Of a DNA stretch of 64,000 nucleotides, positions 50,221-58,468 are shown piece after piece. The notes beneath the pieces are model-generated. The model did not search any database, was not told where the DNA came from, and was given only the letters and a program-made list of their open reading frames with translations. The stretch comes from a virus, in IMG/VR virus record IMGVR_UViG_3300044837_000077, positions 1 to 64,000 of that record; one strand, written 5' to 3'. The position numbers and the translations under genes are program-made. Position 1 is the first letter of the stretch. Every line of letters starts with the position of its first letter.

Positions 50221-50782
50221 CTCCCGTGAAGTCTGGTCGCTGGCCGACCTTCTGCGCTGGAATCCAGAGCAAGTGCTCAGGCCATCCCGCGCGACGCCGA
50301 AGGCTCGCACGTTGGCATGCCTTACAGGCTCGCCATGTTCCAGACAGACCTTTGAAGTTGCGCCCATGCTCGGCGTAGGGATGCCCACGCTTGCAATGCG
50401 TATGATGGCTCGGATGGAACTGCTGCTTGCCGCGGGCTATGCAATCGGCAATGTTCTCTTTCTGTGTGCCGCTCAGTAGATGGTCGGGATTGCAGCAGCA
50501 CTGGTTATCGCACGTGTGCCGAATCACGTGACCTTCCGGGATCGGCCCTTTGGCCAAATGGAAGGCGAGCCGGTTGGTCCGCCAGTTTTTGCACCGATAG
50601 CTCATGGTGCCGTAGCCACTGCCACCCTTCCACGCGCGGGACTGATGGCGGAACCCTCGGAACTCCCAGCAGCCAGCCTCGGTGATGTTGCACCGGAACT
50701 TGAGCTTTGCCAGGTAGTCGGCATCGGTCCACAGGGAGTTATGCCGCGGGCGCAAGATCGGCTCTTTCGGTGGCTGCCTCAT
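50207..50782 (-). CDS. HNH homing endonuclease
   Basis: A 191-residue HNH (HNH_3-like) homing endonuclease. NITEAGCWEFRGFRHQSRAW, HLAKGPIPEGHVIRHTCDNQ, then CCCNPDHLLSGTQKENIADC carries the catalytic His and Asn residues plus zinc-like Cys. A C-terminal Cys/His finger (HTHCKRGHPYAEHG, CKACQRASLRRR) likely helps bind DNA. Overlaps on both sides fit insertion in an operon of coupled genes. Confidence 0.85.
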   Translation of the reverse strand: MRQPPKEPILRPRHNSLWTDADYLAKLKFRCNITEAGCWEFRGFRHQSRAWKGGSGYGTMSYRCKNWRTNRLAFHLAKGPIPEGHVIRHTCDNQCCCNPDHLLSGTQKENIADCIARGKQQFHPSHHTHCKRGHPYAEHGRNFKGLSGTWRACKACQRASLRRRAGWPEHLLWIPAQKVGQRPDFTGDEGG

Positions 50783-50991
50783 TTACCATGCTCCGAAAAC
50801 GTTTCCGATTGAGATGCGAGAGCTAATTCCGCCTCGCGCATAACTTTAGGCCACGCGTAATCCTTGGCCGTCCCAAAGCCTGCTTGGAGGCACTCGTGAT
50901 GCAAGCCCCGCAGCGCCGCCTCCAACGCCTCGATGCGGGCTTCGAGTTCTGCCACTCTGCCAATGGCGTAATCCAGTTGAGCCTTGTTCAC
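50779..50991 (-). CDS. Coiled-coil early protein
   Basis: A 70-residue protein: VNKAQLDYAIGRVAELEARI then EALEAALRGLHHECLQAG, a coiled coil. GTG 50991 with GAGAGG upstream. Function unknown. Confidence 0.5.
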   Translation of the reverse strand: MNKAQLDYAIGRVAELEARIEALEAALRGLHHECLQAGFGTAKDYAWPKVMREAELALASQSETFSEHGK

Positions 50992-51022
50992 TTGCCAACC
51001 TCTCTTTGCAAAGAAGAGCACA

Positions 51023-52120
51023 TCACGCCGCCGCCTCGTTTTCTTCGGGCGGCTCAAGCGTCGTCTCGAAATCTTTGTCGGTCGGCAGCGCATCAAGCGG
51101 CCACGTATGGACGTGCTTAATGGGGTAGTACTTCGTGTCGATACCCTTGTACTCGCGCTGCGGCAGGTCAGAGAAGCGCTCACCGGGCGGCACGGGATCA
51201 TGGTTGAAGCCTCGATAGGCCTCGAATGTGTTCTTGTCTAAGTCGATCACGTAGGCCCATTCGCACGACAGAGAGTCGGCGGCAAAGTCCGAATGATCCA
51301 TCAGATTGATAGGCCCCTCAGACTGCTGCACCAGATTGAGAATTTCCGCGCCGTGGTCCCGCGTGAGCAGCGGAAATGCCTCGCGGAACTTGTTGGCCAC
51401 CACATCGCCCACCCAGTCTGACTTGCCGTCATGGCCGGCCGCTTTGTAGCCCGCTTCGATTTCCTCTCGCGTCAGCCAATGGACCGCGCGCAGGCGTTCG
51501 AGGAACACCGGCCGGTACATCTTGTCACGAGCGAACGTCAGCGCTGTGCGGCCCTGGCCGCTCGGATAACCGTCCCATTGACCGTATTGCGCAATGGCCG
51601 GTTTGCCGTCGAGAATCACCATCGTCAAATTCCGCGTTCCCATCGAAATCTCCTTGTTTTGTAGTGCTTTCAAGCCTTTGCAAGAGGTAGACGGTCCGAT
51701 TAACTGCCGCGCACGCTTGCGGATATCGCAATACGCGCGGGCAAGATCGGCGCGGCGATCGTAATCACTGATCTGATAGTCCATGAATTCCTGGAGCAGG
51801 GCGACGATGGCGCTATAGTCCTTCAGCCCGCGTGCATAGCCCTTTTCTTCCTCACGTCGCAGCGCTACGGCGTGCTCGGCTTCCAGTTTATGGAATTGGC
51901 GGTGCAGGTCGGTATCTTCCTCGCGGTAGCGGCGCAATTGCCCTTCCATGTCCCGGAGGCGACGCGCGCTTATCTGACACTTGGGCTCGTCGTGAATGCT
52001 GGCGCCGAAGTGCCGCCGCGCGTCCTGGTGCCCAGCCATGGTGCCGGGGAACGTTTCGCCGCAATGAAAGCAGGTCCAGCCGTGTTCTGGCGTTGGATAG
52101 GTGTCGGGCTGTGCGCTCAT
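51023..52120 (-). CDS. In-frame fusion of two early proteins
   Basis: A 365-residue frame. Residues 1-150 are a phage protein with a finger (WTCFHCGETFPGTMAGHQDA, RRHFGASIHDEPKCQ) and a helical tail. Residues 160-365 begin MGTRNLTMVILDGKPAIAQY then GQWDGYPSGQG, a family normally encoded alone. A strong ribosome site (AAGGAGA) precedes the internal ATG at 51643. So two products are likely: the fusion and the shorter C-terminal protein. Both parts are of unknown function. Confidence 0.7.
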   Translation of the reverse strand: MSAQPDTYPTPEHGWTCFHCGETFPGTMAGHQDARRHFGASIHDEPKCQISARRLRDMEGQLRRYREEDTDLHRQFHKLEAEHAVALRREEEKGYARGLKDYSAIVALLQEFMDYQISDYDRRADLARAYCDIRKRARQLIGPSTSCKGLKALQNKEISMGTRNLTMVILDGKPAIAQYGQWDGYPSGQGRTALTFARDKMYRPVFLERLRAVHWLTREEIEAGYKAAGHDGKSDWVGDVVANKFREAFPLLTRDHGAEILNLVQQSEGPINLMDHSDFAADSLSCEWAYVIDLDKNTFEAYRGFNHDPVPPGERFSDLPQREYKGIDTKYYPIKHVHTWPLDALPTDKDFETTLEPPEENEAAA

Positions 52121-52147
52121 TCGGCTATACCTCTTTTCCCGACTGCG

Positions 52148-53197
52148 TCACGACTCGAATACCGGCGCGTAATCTTGCGGTCGTTTGAACGCGAGCGCCC
52201 CATCGGGCATGCGCCAGGTGGAAGCGACGGCCGCCAAGCAATCGCGCGAAGCTGCGCCGCCGTAGGCGTTCGGGTCCACGCGCAGTTGATATCGTTTCGT
52301 AGACCCATCGGGTTCTGGTGTCGAATTCAGCAGATCGATGATGACGATGGCCTCATCGCCCAGGACCTCTTTGCGCAGCAAGCGCGCGGTGCGAAGTCCC
52401 ACGATGTAATGATTCTCGGGCAACTCCTGCACCACGGTGGCGCCAGAATCGCTCATATAGCGCTTCGGGCCGTACAGGTCGATCATCACGCGGCGGATTT
52501 CGGAATTCGATTCCGCTTCAATGCGCGCAACCGTGATCGAGGCGCGATCCTCAATGATGTCTGCGGGCACTTGCACGCCATGCACGGCGTGGATTGCCCA
52601 GCCATCACGATACTTTAAAGCGGCTTCCGTAGTGCTGTGCAGCCGGCCTTGTTCGTCACGATGCATCGTCTCTGGGCGATCGGAGATCGCCGCTACCTCC
52701 GGCGCGTACCACACCCAGGAAGCGGATTGGGCTGCTAATTCATCGTTCGCGTAAGGGGCGAGCGAATCATCTTCCCATCCGCAGACGTCACGAAAAAATG
52801 AGACATATGCGTACCAGGAAGCCCAGAGATTGCCGCCGCGATAATCAGTCCAGCGCGACCCCACCTGCGACACCACCTGCGACCCCACCTGCGACCCCAC
52901 CTGCGACCCCACCTGCGACTCCACCTGCGACCGCACCTGCGACCCCACCTGCGACAAAATTTCGCGAAGATAGGCTTCCGCGAGAAAGCCGCCCATCACG
53001 GCGCCGTAGGGCGATGACATGTGGAGCACCACTTTCGGGGGTGCTAATTTCGTCACCGCATAGATATTGCGCACCGCCTGATCGGCGGTGTCGAAATCCG
53101 CAGGCTCAGTGGATAGACCGATCCGAGTCCATTTCTCGACCCATTCGGGGATACGCGCGATTTGCGCCGGCGTGAGCGATGTGATCTTGGCGGCCAT
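52148..53197 (-). CDS. DUF6745-like protein with SQVG repeats
   Basis: A 349-residue protein. The N-terminus is SLTPAQIARIPEWVEKWTRI, then VVLHMSSPYGAVMGGFLAEA. Residues about 105-140 are a four-residue repeat SQVGSQVRSQVESQVGSQVG, then VSQVGSRWTDY. The C-terminus (YGPKRYMSDSGATVVQEL, VDPNAYGGAASRDCLAAVAS) resembles DUF6745 proteins of bacteria and phages. No catalytic function is known. ATG 53197 sits directly beside the fused HNH gene. Confidence 0.7.
   Translation of the reverse strand: MAAKITSLTPAQIARIPEWVEKWTRIGLSTEPADFDTADQAVRNIYAVTKLAPPKVVLHMSSPYGAVMGGFLAEAYLREILSQVGSQVRSQVESQVGSQVGSQVGSQVVSQVGSRWTDYRGGNLWASWYAYVSFFRDVCGWEDDSLAPYANDELAAQSASWVWYAPEVAAISDRPETMHRDEQGRLHSTTEAALKYRDGWAIHAVHGVQVPADIIEDRASITVARIEAESNSEIRRVMIDLYGPKRYMSDSGATVVQELPENHYIVGLRTARLLRKEVLGDEAIVIIDLLNSTPEPDGSTKRYQLRVDPNAYGGAASRDCLAAVASTWRMPDGALAFKRPQDYAPVFES
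52861..52956 (-). repeat. 12-bp tandem repeat (8 units)
   Basis: Eight units of CCACCTGCGACC (plus-strand) with single-base variants. Each encodes four residues of the SQVG repeat in the 52148 gene. The units are almost identical at the DNA level, so copy number probably changes readily. Confidence 0.92.
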
Positions 53198-53198
53198 T

Positions 53199-54092
53199 TC
53201 AGTCAGCCACGCGCACGAGTTCTTTCGGGGTGTACTCCACCTGCTGCGGGATGAGCCACTTCCCCGCCGGCACCCGCGCGGTGGAATGCTCTTCGTGCAA
53301 AAGGTCGGCCGGCACCGAGACATCGAGATAGCGCGCTCCGCCGTGGGCCACGTAGAGCTTGATGCTCTGGGTTTGGTCTAAGAACTCGAAGCGGTGTTTG
53401 TGGCCGGTCACTTCCCCGTAAGCGAGAATGACTTCATTTTTAGACTCTTGTGCCACCGCATCACATGGAATCTTATCGATCGGAATCAGTAAAACATCGC
53501 CTTGCCGTATGGGAGATTTCTTCATGTCAATACCCTCAAAGCGCCATTGAAAACCGCCATGCCGTTTACGCTTCCCTAGGCAGCATGCGGATATATGTCG
53601 AAAACCGAGACCAGTGATTCTCGCGGCATCTGAGACGCCAGCAAAATACTTGCGGGTACCGTCGGAGGCTATTTGTACAACCGGCTTAGAATGCGGATTG
53701 TCAGCACCGAATTTTCCGAGCCATGGCTTAATGATCGCGTGCTTCACGCCGAGTACTCGGAATGCGTGTGTGACGTTCAGCGGGTCATTCGTCCATTCCA
53801 GATTCGCGGCTGTATTATTGGCCTTAACACCGTCTTGGTGGTTTACGTCGGTTTTATCCTGGGGTGGCTCGCCATTGAACGCTCGACACACGAGCCGATG
53901 GAGTAACGCGTTAACGTTCGTGCCGTCTCCGCGATACAAAACTACCGAAAAATAGCCGCCGGTATCTTCTCGCGCGGTGAGTATTCTCTCTCGATATACA
54001 TAACGGCGCGGCAAACTCTTGACGCGTCCGAGATTGGATATTTCGTACATTCCTTCAAAACCAGGAATGGGTTTCCACCTCTCAATTCCCAT
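53199..54092 (-). CDS. NUMOD4-HNH homing endonuclease fused in frame to phage protein
   Basis: A 297-residue frame from ATG 54092 (GGAGATATC upstream). Residues 1-185 are a homing endonuclease: NUMOD4 (WKPIPGFEGMYEISNLGRVK), HNH (LHRLVCRAFNG, VNHQDGVKANNTAANLEW) and a NUMOD1-like end (KPVVQIASDGTRKYFAGVSD). Residues 190-297 start MKKSPIRQGDVLLIPIDKIP and contain YGEVTGHKHRFEF, YLDVSVPADLLHEEH and WLIPQQVEYTPKELVRVAD, a common phage early protein normally encoded alone. Internal ATG 53525 follows a GAGG site, so the phage protein is probably also made by itself. Confidence 0.82.
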   Translation of the reverse strand: MGIERWKPIPGFEGMYEISNLGRVKSLPRRYVYRERILTAREDTGGYFSVVLYRGDGTNVNALLHRLVCRAFNGEPPQDKTDVNHQDGVKANNTAANLEWTNDPLNVTHAFRVLGVKHAIIKPWLGKFGADNPHSKPVVQIASDGTRKYFAGVSDAARITGLGFRHISACCLGKRKRHGGFQWRFEGIDMKKSPIRQGDVLLIPIDKIPCDAVAQESKNEVILAYGEVTGHKHRFEFLDQTQSIKLYVAHGGARYLDVSVPADLLHEEHSTARVPAGKWLIPQQVEYTPKELVRVAD

Positions 54093-54125
54093 ATCGATAT
54101 CTCCTGTTTGAAATTCATTCATACG

Positions 54126-54323
54126 TCACAAACTTTTCCCTTCGGCGTCGCGCGGCTTGCGATGCCGGTCAGCGTTAGGACATGTCGCAAAATGCGAGAT
54201 GTGCACGCCGGGCTTGAACACCTTATCGTCGGGCACGACGGTATCCGCATTCACCGGCATGAGGTGGCCGCGCTCCGTGCGCAGCCACACGATCTCGGCG
54301 TTGCAGCTGCTGCAAGTTGTCAC
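54126..54323 (-). CDS. Zinc-ribbon early protein
   Basis: A 65-residue protein: TTCSSCNAEIVWLRTERGHL, then MPVNADTV...FATCPNADRHR. This small family ('C..C...i.w..t..G..mPvd') is common in phages. GTG start overlapping the 54320 gene. Function unknown. Confidence 0.65.
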   Translation of the reverse strand: MTTCSSCNAEIVWLRTERGHLMPVNADTVVPDDKVFKPGVHISHFATCPNADRHRKPRDAEGKSL

Positions 54324-54529
54324 GCGAGAACCTCGCGCAGATCAGCGCATTCGGAACACGGCTCGACGCGCGCCGGCACGCTGTGGTCAGCATCGATCAT
54401 CGTCACGCAACCGGCCCCGTCGCAGCCCAAGCATTCCTTGGCGATCGACAGCAGTTTGTCGCGGTAGCGCAGATTCGCGGCGACCAGAGACGCGTACTCG
54501 TCGGCGTCGACTTCTAGGCGGGCGGTCAC
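54320..54529 (-). CDS. Small CxxC early protein
   Basis: A 69-residue protein. LEVDADEYASLVAANLRYRD then CLGCDGAGCVTMID and CSECADLREVLA. Similar layout to the 46303 product (helix then paired CxxC). Function unknown. Confidence 0.5.
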   Translation of the reverse strand: MTARLEVDADEYASLVAANLRYRDKLLSIAKECLGCDGAGCVTMIDADHSVPARVEPCSECADLREVLA

Positions 54530-55641
54530 GGCGTCGTTTGCTCGTCGATCCAGGTCTGAGCATCTGCATAAAGATTCGAGGGCAATTCCTCAATCCGGCC
54601 GATCTCATAATTGGCGAGGAACAGCGACGCGTCGACGCCTTCCTCGTTGAGTTTGTCGCGAAGTACCGTCGCCTGATCCATGCTCACCATGAGCGATGGC
54701 GCGAGGCGCTGCTGCGCGGCGTCTGATGCCTCTTTGAGCCGCTGCTTGTCAGCGCTGGGTAGCTTCTTCCATAGCGCGCCCCTGCGCTGCTCGAGCGCTG
54801 GCAGGTCATTCGAGCCACCGCATTTCGCATAGTCCGCGACAAGCGCATCGACATCCGGGTTACCCTTGACCCCGCCGGCCGCCCAAGTCGCAAGTTTCTC
54901 GCCGACCGCTTCGTCCAATTGCTGACCGCCTTGAGAATTGAACATCTCTCGAAACTGCGTGGGCAGCTTCATGACGGCGCGCTCGGATTCGAGGTCGGAC
55001 TGCCACGTGGGACGCCCTTCCGATCCGGGGAGCAAAAGCGCCTGCAGAACCATCTCGTACATAAACTCGTCCCCGCAAATCGGCTGCCAACCGAGCGGCT
55101 TGGGTTCCTTGCCCGCCACGATCTTGATTTTCTCCTTGGCTCGGAACGTCAGGATCAGGTTGACGTTGAGCTGCAACACCTCATTGATGAGCCGCCGGCG
55201 CGCCTGCTTAGGCGGATTCCACGCGGCCATCTGTGCCTTGTCCTTCGAACACTTCCACAGCGCGGCGAGCCGCTCGGTCTCGCGCTCGTGCCATTCGAGC
55301 ACGCCGCCGGGGCCTTCGTGCTCGTGTGACATGGAATCGATGAGGATCGTTTTGGACCCGCGACGGGCGCAAAAGCGGATTGCTTCGAGATAATCATCCG
55401 GCGAGAATGGCGCGCCGAAGCGCATATGATTGAACTTGAACGTATCCGCGTAGTAGAGCGCCCTGCCGTTCTCCGTATCGATCACATCGATATTTCCGCC
55501 GACAACGCGCTGGATGCCCGTCGCGATGCGCAGCGCCGAGAACGTCTTACCGCTGGATGATGGTCCGACCAGGCCGATCAATAGCCCGACGGTCTTGCGC
55601 ACTGCCGGTGCGATTTCAAATTGTCGTGGTTGCGCGCTCAT
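54526..55641 (-). CDS. Sak4-like AAA ATPase (recombination)
   Basis: A 371-residue P-loop ATPase. LLIGLVGPSSSGKTFSALRI holds the Walker A, NIDVIDTENGRALYYADTF a phage Sak4-type motif, KTILIDSMSHEHEGPGGVLE the Walker B (ILIDS), then LILTFRAKEKIKI. The C-terminal 130 residues are an extra helical region. Sak4-like proteins act in single-strand annealing or RecA-like pairing. It overlaps the RecE-like gene (ATGA), forming a recombination pair. Confidence 0.8.
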   Translation of the reverse strand: MSAQPRQFEIAPAVRKTVGLLIGLVGPSSSGKTFSALRIATGIQRVVGGNIDVIDTENGRALYYADTFKFNHMRFGAPFSPDDYLEAIRFCARRGSKTILIDSMSHEHEGPGGVLEWHERETERLAALWKCSKDKAQMAAWNPPKQARRRLINEVLQLNVNLILTFRAKEKIKIVAGKEPKPLGWQPICGDEFMYEMVLQALLLPGSEGRPTWQSDLESERAVMKLPTQFREMFNSQGGQQLDEAVGEKLATWAAGGVKGNPDVDALVADYAKCGGSNDLPALEQRRGALWKKLPSADKQRLKEASDAAQQRLAPSLMVSMDQATVLRDKLNEEGVDASLFLANYEIGRIEELPSNLYADAQTWIDEQTTP

Positions 55642-56501
55642 GCTGCTTCGTCTCCTAGTTCTTGGTTGATCACGTATTGCGGCGGCATCAGTGTGATTGC
55701 GCCGTCGGCGTATCCCGGCCACGGGAAACTACCTTCCGTTAAAAGCTTGTCCCAGAGCGCGAGCGCGCGATTCCAGCGACGCTGGCCGATCTCCTGGTGA
55801 TACCCGTCGAGTCGGGCGGCGACGACTTCGTAGGGCGGCTCGGTCTCGCAAAAGAGAAAAACGAAATCGCTGCGACCCAACGATTCGGGCACGAGCTGCT
55901 CATAAGCGCGGGTGTAGGCTACTTTCTGGATGTCATACCCGTATTCGACGATGCAGCGGGCGATGTCTTTCGGATTCGCCGATCGAACCTTTTTGATGTC
56001 ATAAATGACGTGATCACTGCGGACCTGGTCCATGCGGCAGCGACAGAGAACCTCCCTGTCTCGCTTCCACTGATCGGCGTAGTCGACGAACTCAATCGCT
56101 AGTTCCGAACGGCCGCCGAACGGAAAGCCCTGATCAGCGGCGTTTTTGTAGATGCGCTCGGCGGCCTTTTTCAGTTTTTCGAAATTGTGCGCGAGGATCG
56201 GGATCTTGCCGCCAGCAACGATCACATCGCGCGATTCCTTTGCCGCCTTCGTGCGCCAGTCATCCGCGACGACCATCTCGAAGTCAGCGCCAGCACCGAG
56301 CAATAACTTATGCAGGATCGCGCCTTCATCCATGGCCCGCGTGCTGGCGCGCTGCTGGCCGCCCAAGCGCGGATGTTCGAGCCATGCGTGGCGCGGCGAT
56401 TGGGTGATCAGTGTGTGAGCGATCGATTGTGAGAGCGAGGGCGTGACGCAGGGGTCTGCGTGGTACGCGGCCTCGGTGACTTCGAGAATTCTTGCGCCCA
56501 T
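55638..56501 (-). CDS. RecE-like PD-(D/E)XK exonuclease (DUF3799)
   Basis: A 287-residue nuclease. ITQSPRHAWLEHPRLGGQQR and MDEGAILHKLLLGAG form the usual N-terminus (His at AILHKLL). CRCRMDQVRSDHVIYDIKKV carries the Asp and Asp-x-Lys core; VEYGYDIQKVAYTRAYEQ is motif IV-like. Expected to resect double-stranded ends to give single strands for the adjacent ATPase. Confidence 0.82.
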   Translation of the reverse strand: MGARILEVTEAAYHADPCVTPSLSQSIAHTLITQSPRHAWLEHPRLGGQQRASTRAMDEGAILHKLLLGAGADFEMVVADDWRTKAAKESRDVIVAGGKIPILAHNFEKLKKAAERIYKNAADQGFPFGGRSELAIEFVDYADQWKRDREVLCRCRMDQVRSDHVIYDIKKVRSANPKDIARCIVEYGYDIQKVAYTRAYEQLVPESLGRSDFVFLFCETEPPYEVVAARLDGYHQEIGQRRWNRALALWDKLLTEGSFPWPGYADGAITLMPPQYVINQELGDEAA

Positions 56502-56515
56502 CGGATTCCTTGGGG

Positions 56516-56707
56516 TTATTCGGCCTGCCGCCGATGAAAAGCAGAGAGTTCAAGCACGTTGTCCGGCAACCGCCGCTCCGCCGGCTTGATGACGAAGTGC
56601 CCCGGGATGATCGTGTTGCTCACGGCGAACCCGGTGTACTGCAGGGCGCGCGCGAGATCCTGAATGCTGACGGTATCGTCGAGAATTAGGGTGATGGGGA
56701 TGCTCAT
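56516..56707 (-). CDS. Small early protein, unknown
   Basis: A 63-residue protein: MSIPITLILDDTVSIQDLAR, then ALQYTGFAVSNTIIPGHFVI. Ferredoxin-like length and pattern. Overlaps the 56704 gene (ATGA). Function unknown. Confidence 0.55.
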   Translation of the reverse strand: MSIPITLILDDTVSIQDLARALQYTGFAVSNTIIPGHFVIKPAERRLPDNVLELSAFHRRQAE

Positions 56708-57255
56708 GGCTTGGCGACCATCTCTTCGATAAAGAACGGCCCTCGAACACCAGCACTGAACGCTTCGGCGGTCGCCAGTGCCTCCGTTACTCTCGCTCGG
56801 GAATCGTTCCACTCGCGGGTTGATCGCAGCGAGCCGAGCGCTAACTGGTCGCCGCATCCGCAGGCATCAAACCCTTGCGTCGACTCGCCGACCTGGAAAT
56901 CATCCTGGATATGGAATAACCGGCCTTTGTAGCCGACCAGGAATGTGCCGCCCTCTTCGACAGAATCCTTGGTGCGCGCGTAGCCTCCCGCTTTCATTCG
57001 ACTTCTCACCGCATCAATAAAGTCCGTCACCATGTACTCCATCACGTCGACGCCGCTGCGCGGGGCGGGCGGCGAAAATCCGAAGGCGAGCAATTGACCC
57101 ATGCGGAATGACGACGTAAAGCCCATCACGAAAGGATCGTTTCGGAATACTTTGCGATCAGCGCGCACCACGAGCGAGTACCGTCCATCTACTCCTGCGC
57201 TATCGCCGCCGATGTAGACGTTCCCGTTCTTCACAATTCCGACGATGCAGGTCAT
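56704..57255 (-). CDS. Proteasome/HslV-like Ntn-hydrolase
   Basis: A 183-residue protein. It begins MTCIVGIVKNGNVYIGGDSA, with Thr2 as potential N-terminal nucleophile after Met removal, then a G-D-S motif and KVFRNDPFVMGFTSSFRMGQ. Later DFQVGESTQGFDACGCGDQL, ALGSLRST and ALATAEAFSAGVRGPFFIEE fit the proteasome beta fold ('G.g...a.g.l'). Phage members occur in early regions. Substrate unknown; no cognate ATPase is visible. Confidence 0.78.
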   Translation of the reverse strand: MTCIVGIVKNGNVYIGGDSAGVDGRYSLVVRADRKVFRNDPFVMGFTSSFRMGQLLAFGFSPPAPRSGVDVMEYMVTDFIDAVRSRMKAGGYARTKDSVEEGGTFLVGYKGRLFHIQDDFQVGESTQGFDACGCGDQLALGSLRSTREWNDSRARVTEALATAEAFSAGVRGPFFIEEMVAKP

Positions 57256-57265
57256 CGCAATATGC

Positions 57266-57595
57266 TCATGGCTGGCCCCGACGCACGTCCGGCAGCCGCA
57301 GCGGCCGGTGAACGCCCTTCACGTCGCGCATCGTCTTCGGGATGCTGAACTGCCCGGTCCGTTGCGCCGGGTCCAACGCGCTTCGCTCGATGTATAGATC
57401 CTTCTTCGGGTAGAACGGGGCCATTCCCCGGTCCTCGTACTCGCGCTCGTTCTTGCGCCGTGTGCGTTGCTGCATCAGGTGATCGTAGATATCGAAGAAT
57501 AGCGCCCACAGCAGCCAGCCGAGGAAGGCGGCGACGCTGATGCCGATGCAGCCGGCGAACCAGACAGCGAACACCAATTCCGTATGGGCGTTCAT
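57266..57595 (-). CDS. Membrane protein, unknown
   Basis: A 109-residue protein with one membrane helix (VAAFLGWLLWALFFDIYDHL) and N-terminal hydrophobic part (LVFAVWFAGCIGISVAAFLG), followed by a basic cytosolic tail (QQRTRRKNEREYEDR). It resembles early membrane proteins of temperate phages. Function unknown. Confidence 0.6.
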   Translation of the reverse strand: MNAHTELVFAVWFAGCIGISVAAFLGWLLWALFFDIYDHLMQQRTRRKNEREYEDRGMAPFYPKKDLYIERSALDPAQRTGQFSIPKTMRDVKGVHRPLRLPDVRRGQP

Positions 57596-57891
57596 TCGAG
57601 CCTCGCTATCGCCGCGCGCAGAACCCTCAGCATCTCGACCGGCTGGACCTGATCGTCGGGCGCGTTGCTATAGGCCACGAGCCAGTGCTCGGCCTGCTTG
57701 CACGCTTCAGCCAGATCGGGCGCGGCAGCCAGGAGCGGTCCCCATGCCTCGGCGCCGATCGCCACGTAGGCGATAGTCCGTTGCCCGCCCATTGGATGGT
57801 CATCGGTGACAATGGCGTCGCGGGTCTCGGTTTCTTCCACCCGCAATTTGCACTGGCCGGGTGCGGATTTGATGTTGGGCTTTGCGCTCAT
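57592..57891 (-). CDS. Early protein, unknown
   Basis: A 99-residue protein. RTIAYVAIGAEAWGPLLAAA then PDLAEACKQAEHWLVAYSNA: the 'LLAAAPDL..ac' helix is a well-known motif of small phage early proteins. No known function. Overlaps both neighbours. Confidence 0.6.
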   Translation of the reverse strand: MSAKPNIKSAPGQCKLRVEETETRDAIVTDDHPMGGQRTIAYVAIGAEAWGPLLAAAPDLAEACKQAEHWLVAYSNAPDDQVQPVEMLRVLRAAIARLE

Positions 57892-58100
57892 GCGCTCACC
57901 GGGTCGGTATGCGCCATGTGGTGCCGATGGCCGGTTTCCGTCTCGAAACACGTGGCGCAGCGGTAGCGAAAGATGCCCTGCACCTTGAACAGCAGCGCGT
58001 AATTCCATGTGCCGCTAGAATGCTGAGCGGCCTTGCAGGCATCGCCGCAGCAGATGCCGACGCGGGTCTCGGGCTCAGTGATTTGACGCCTGGCGCTCAT
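57888..58100 (-). CDS. Small Cys-rich early protein
   Basis: A 70-residue protein with CCGDACKAAQH and YRCATCFETETGHRHHM, a likely metal site. ATGA overlaps. Function unknown. Confidence 0.5.
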   Translation of the reverse strand: MSARRQITEPETRVGICCGDACKAAQHSSGTWNYALLFKVQGIFRYRCATCFETETGHRHHMAHTDPVSA

Positions 58101-58468
58101 ACGACACCGTGGTAGGCGATCAGCCCATCGCGCATCGCAATCGATGGCATGCCGTAGCCGCAATCCGAGTGCCGTTCGACCTTGCCGTGGTTGACGATCA
58201 CCCACTCGTAGGCGCCGTTTTCGGGCTGCCCGACGACCAGTACTTCAGCGTACATATCGACGTCGACAGACATCAGGACCTTGGCGTCACCGGTGTATTT
58301 GAAGCCGACAAACATTATTTCGCCGCCGATCAAGCGGGATCTGATAGACGGCTTCCCCGCGAATGCGTCACCCGAGATTGCTGGCGCGAGGTAAGCATTC
58401 GCCGGGCAGTCGATACCTTCTGCAGAGCGATCTAGAGAAGATCGTGCCGGCAATTTGCGGGGGCTCAT
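58097..58468 (-). CDS. Early protein, unknown
   Basis: A 123-residue protein; ATG 58468 overlaps the upstream stop. A shorter version from 58315 (MFVGFKYTGDAKVLMSVDVD) holds most of the ordered-looking sequence. Strand-rich. No family recognised. Confidence 0.5.
   Translation of the reverse strand: MSPRKLPARSSLDRSAEGIDCPANAYLAPAISGDAFAGKPSIRSRLIGGEIMFVGFKYTGDAKVLMSVDVDMYAEVLVVGQPENGAYEWVIVNHGKVERHSDCGYGMPSIAMRDGLIAYHGVV

Noticed and set aside
52861-52956. CRISPR-like array
   Set aside because: The repeats are 12 bases, contiguous and coding, with no spacers.
52798-53175. Rightward frame ATPPATPPATPP opposite the SQVG repeat
   Set aside because: It is the antisense reading of the 12-bp repeats, not a real Pro-rich protein.
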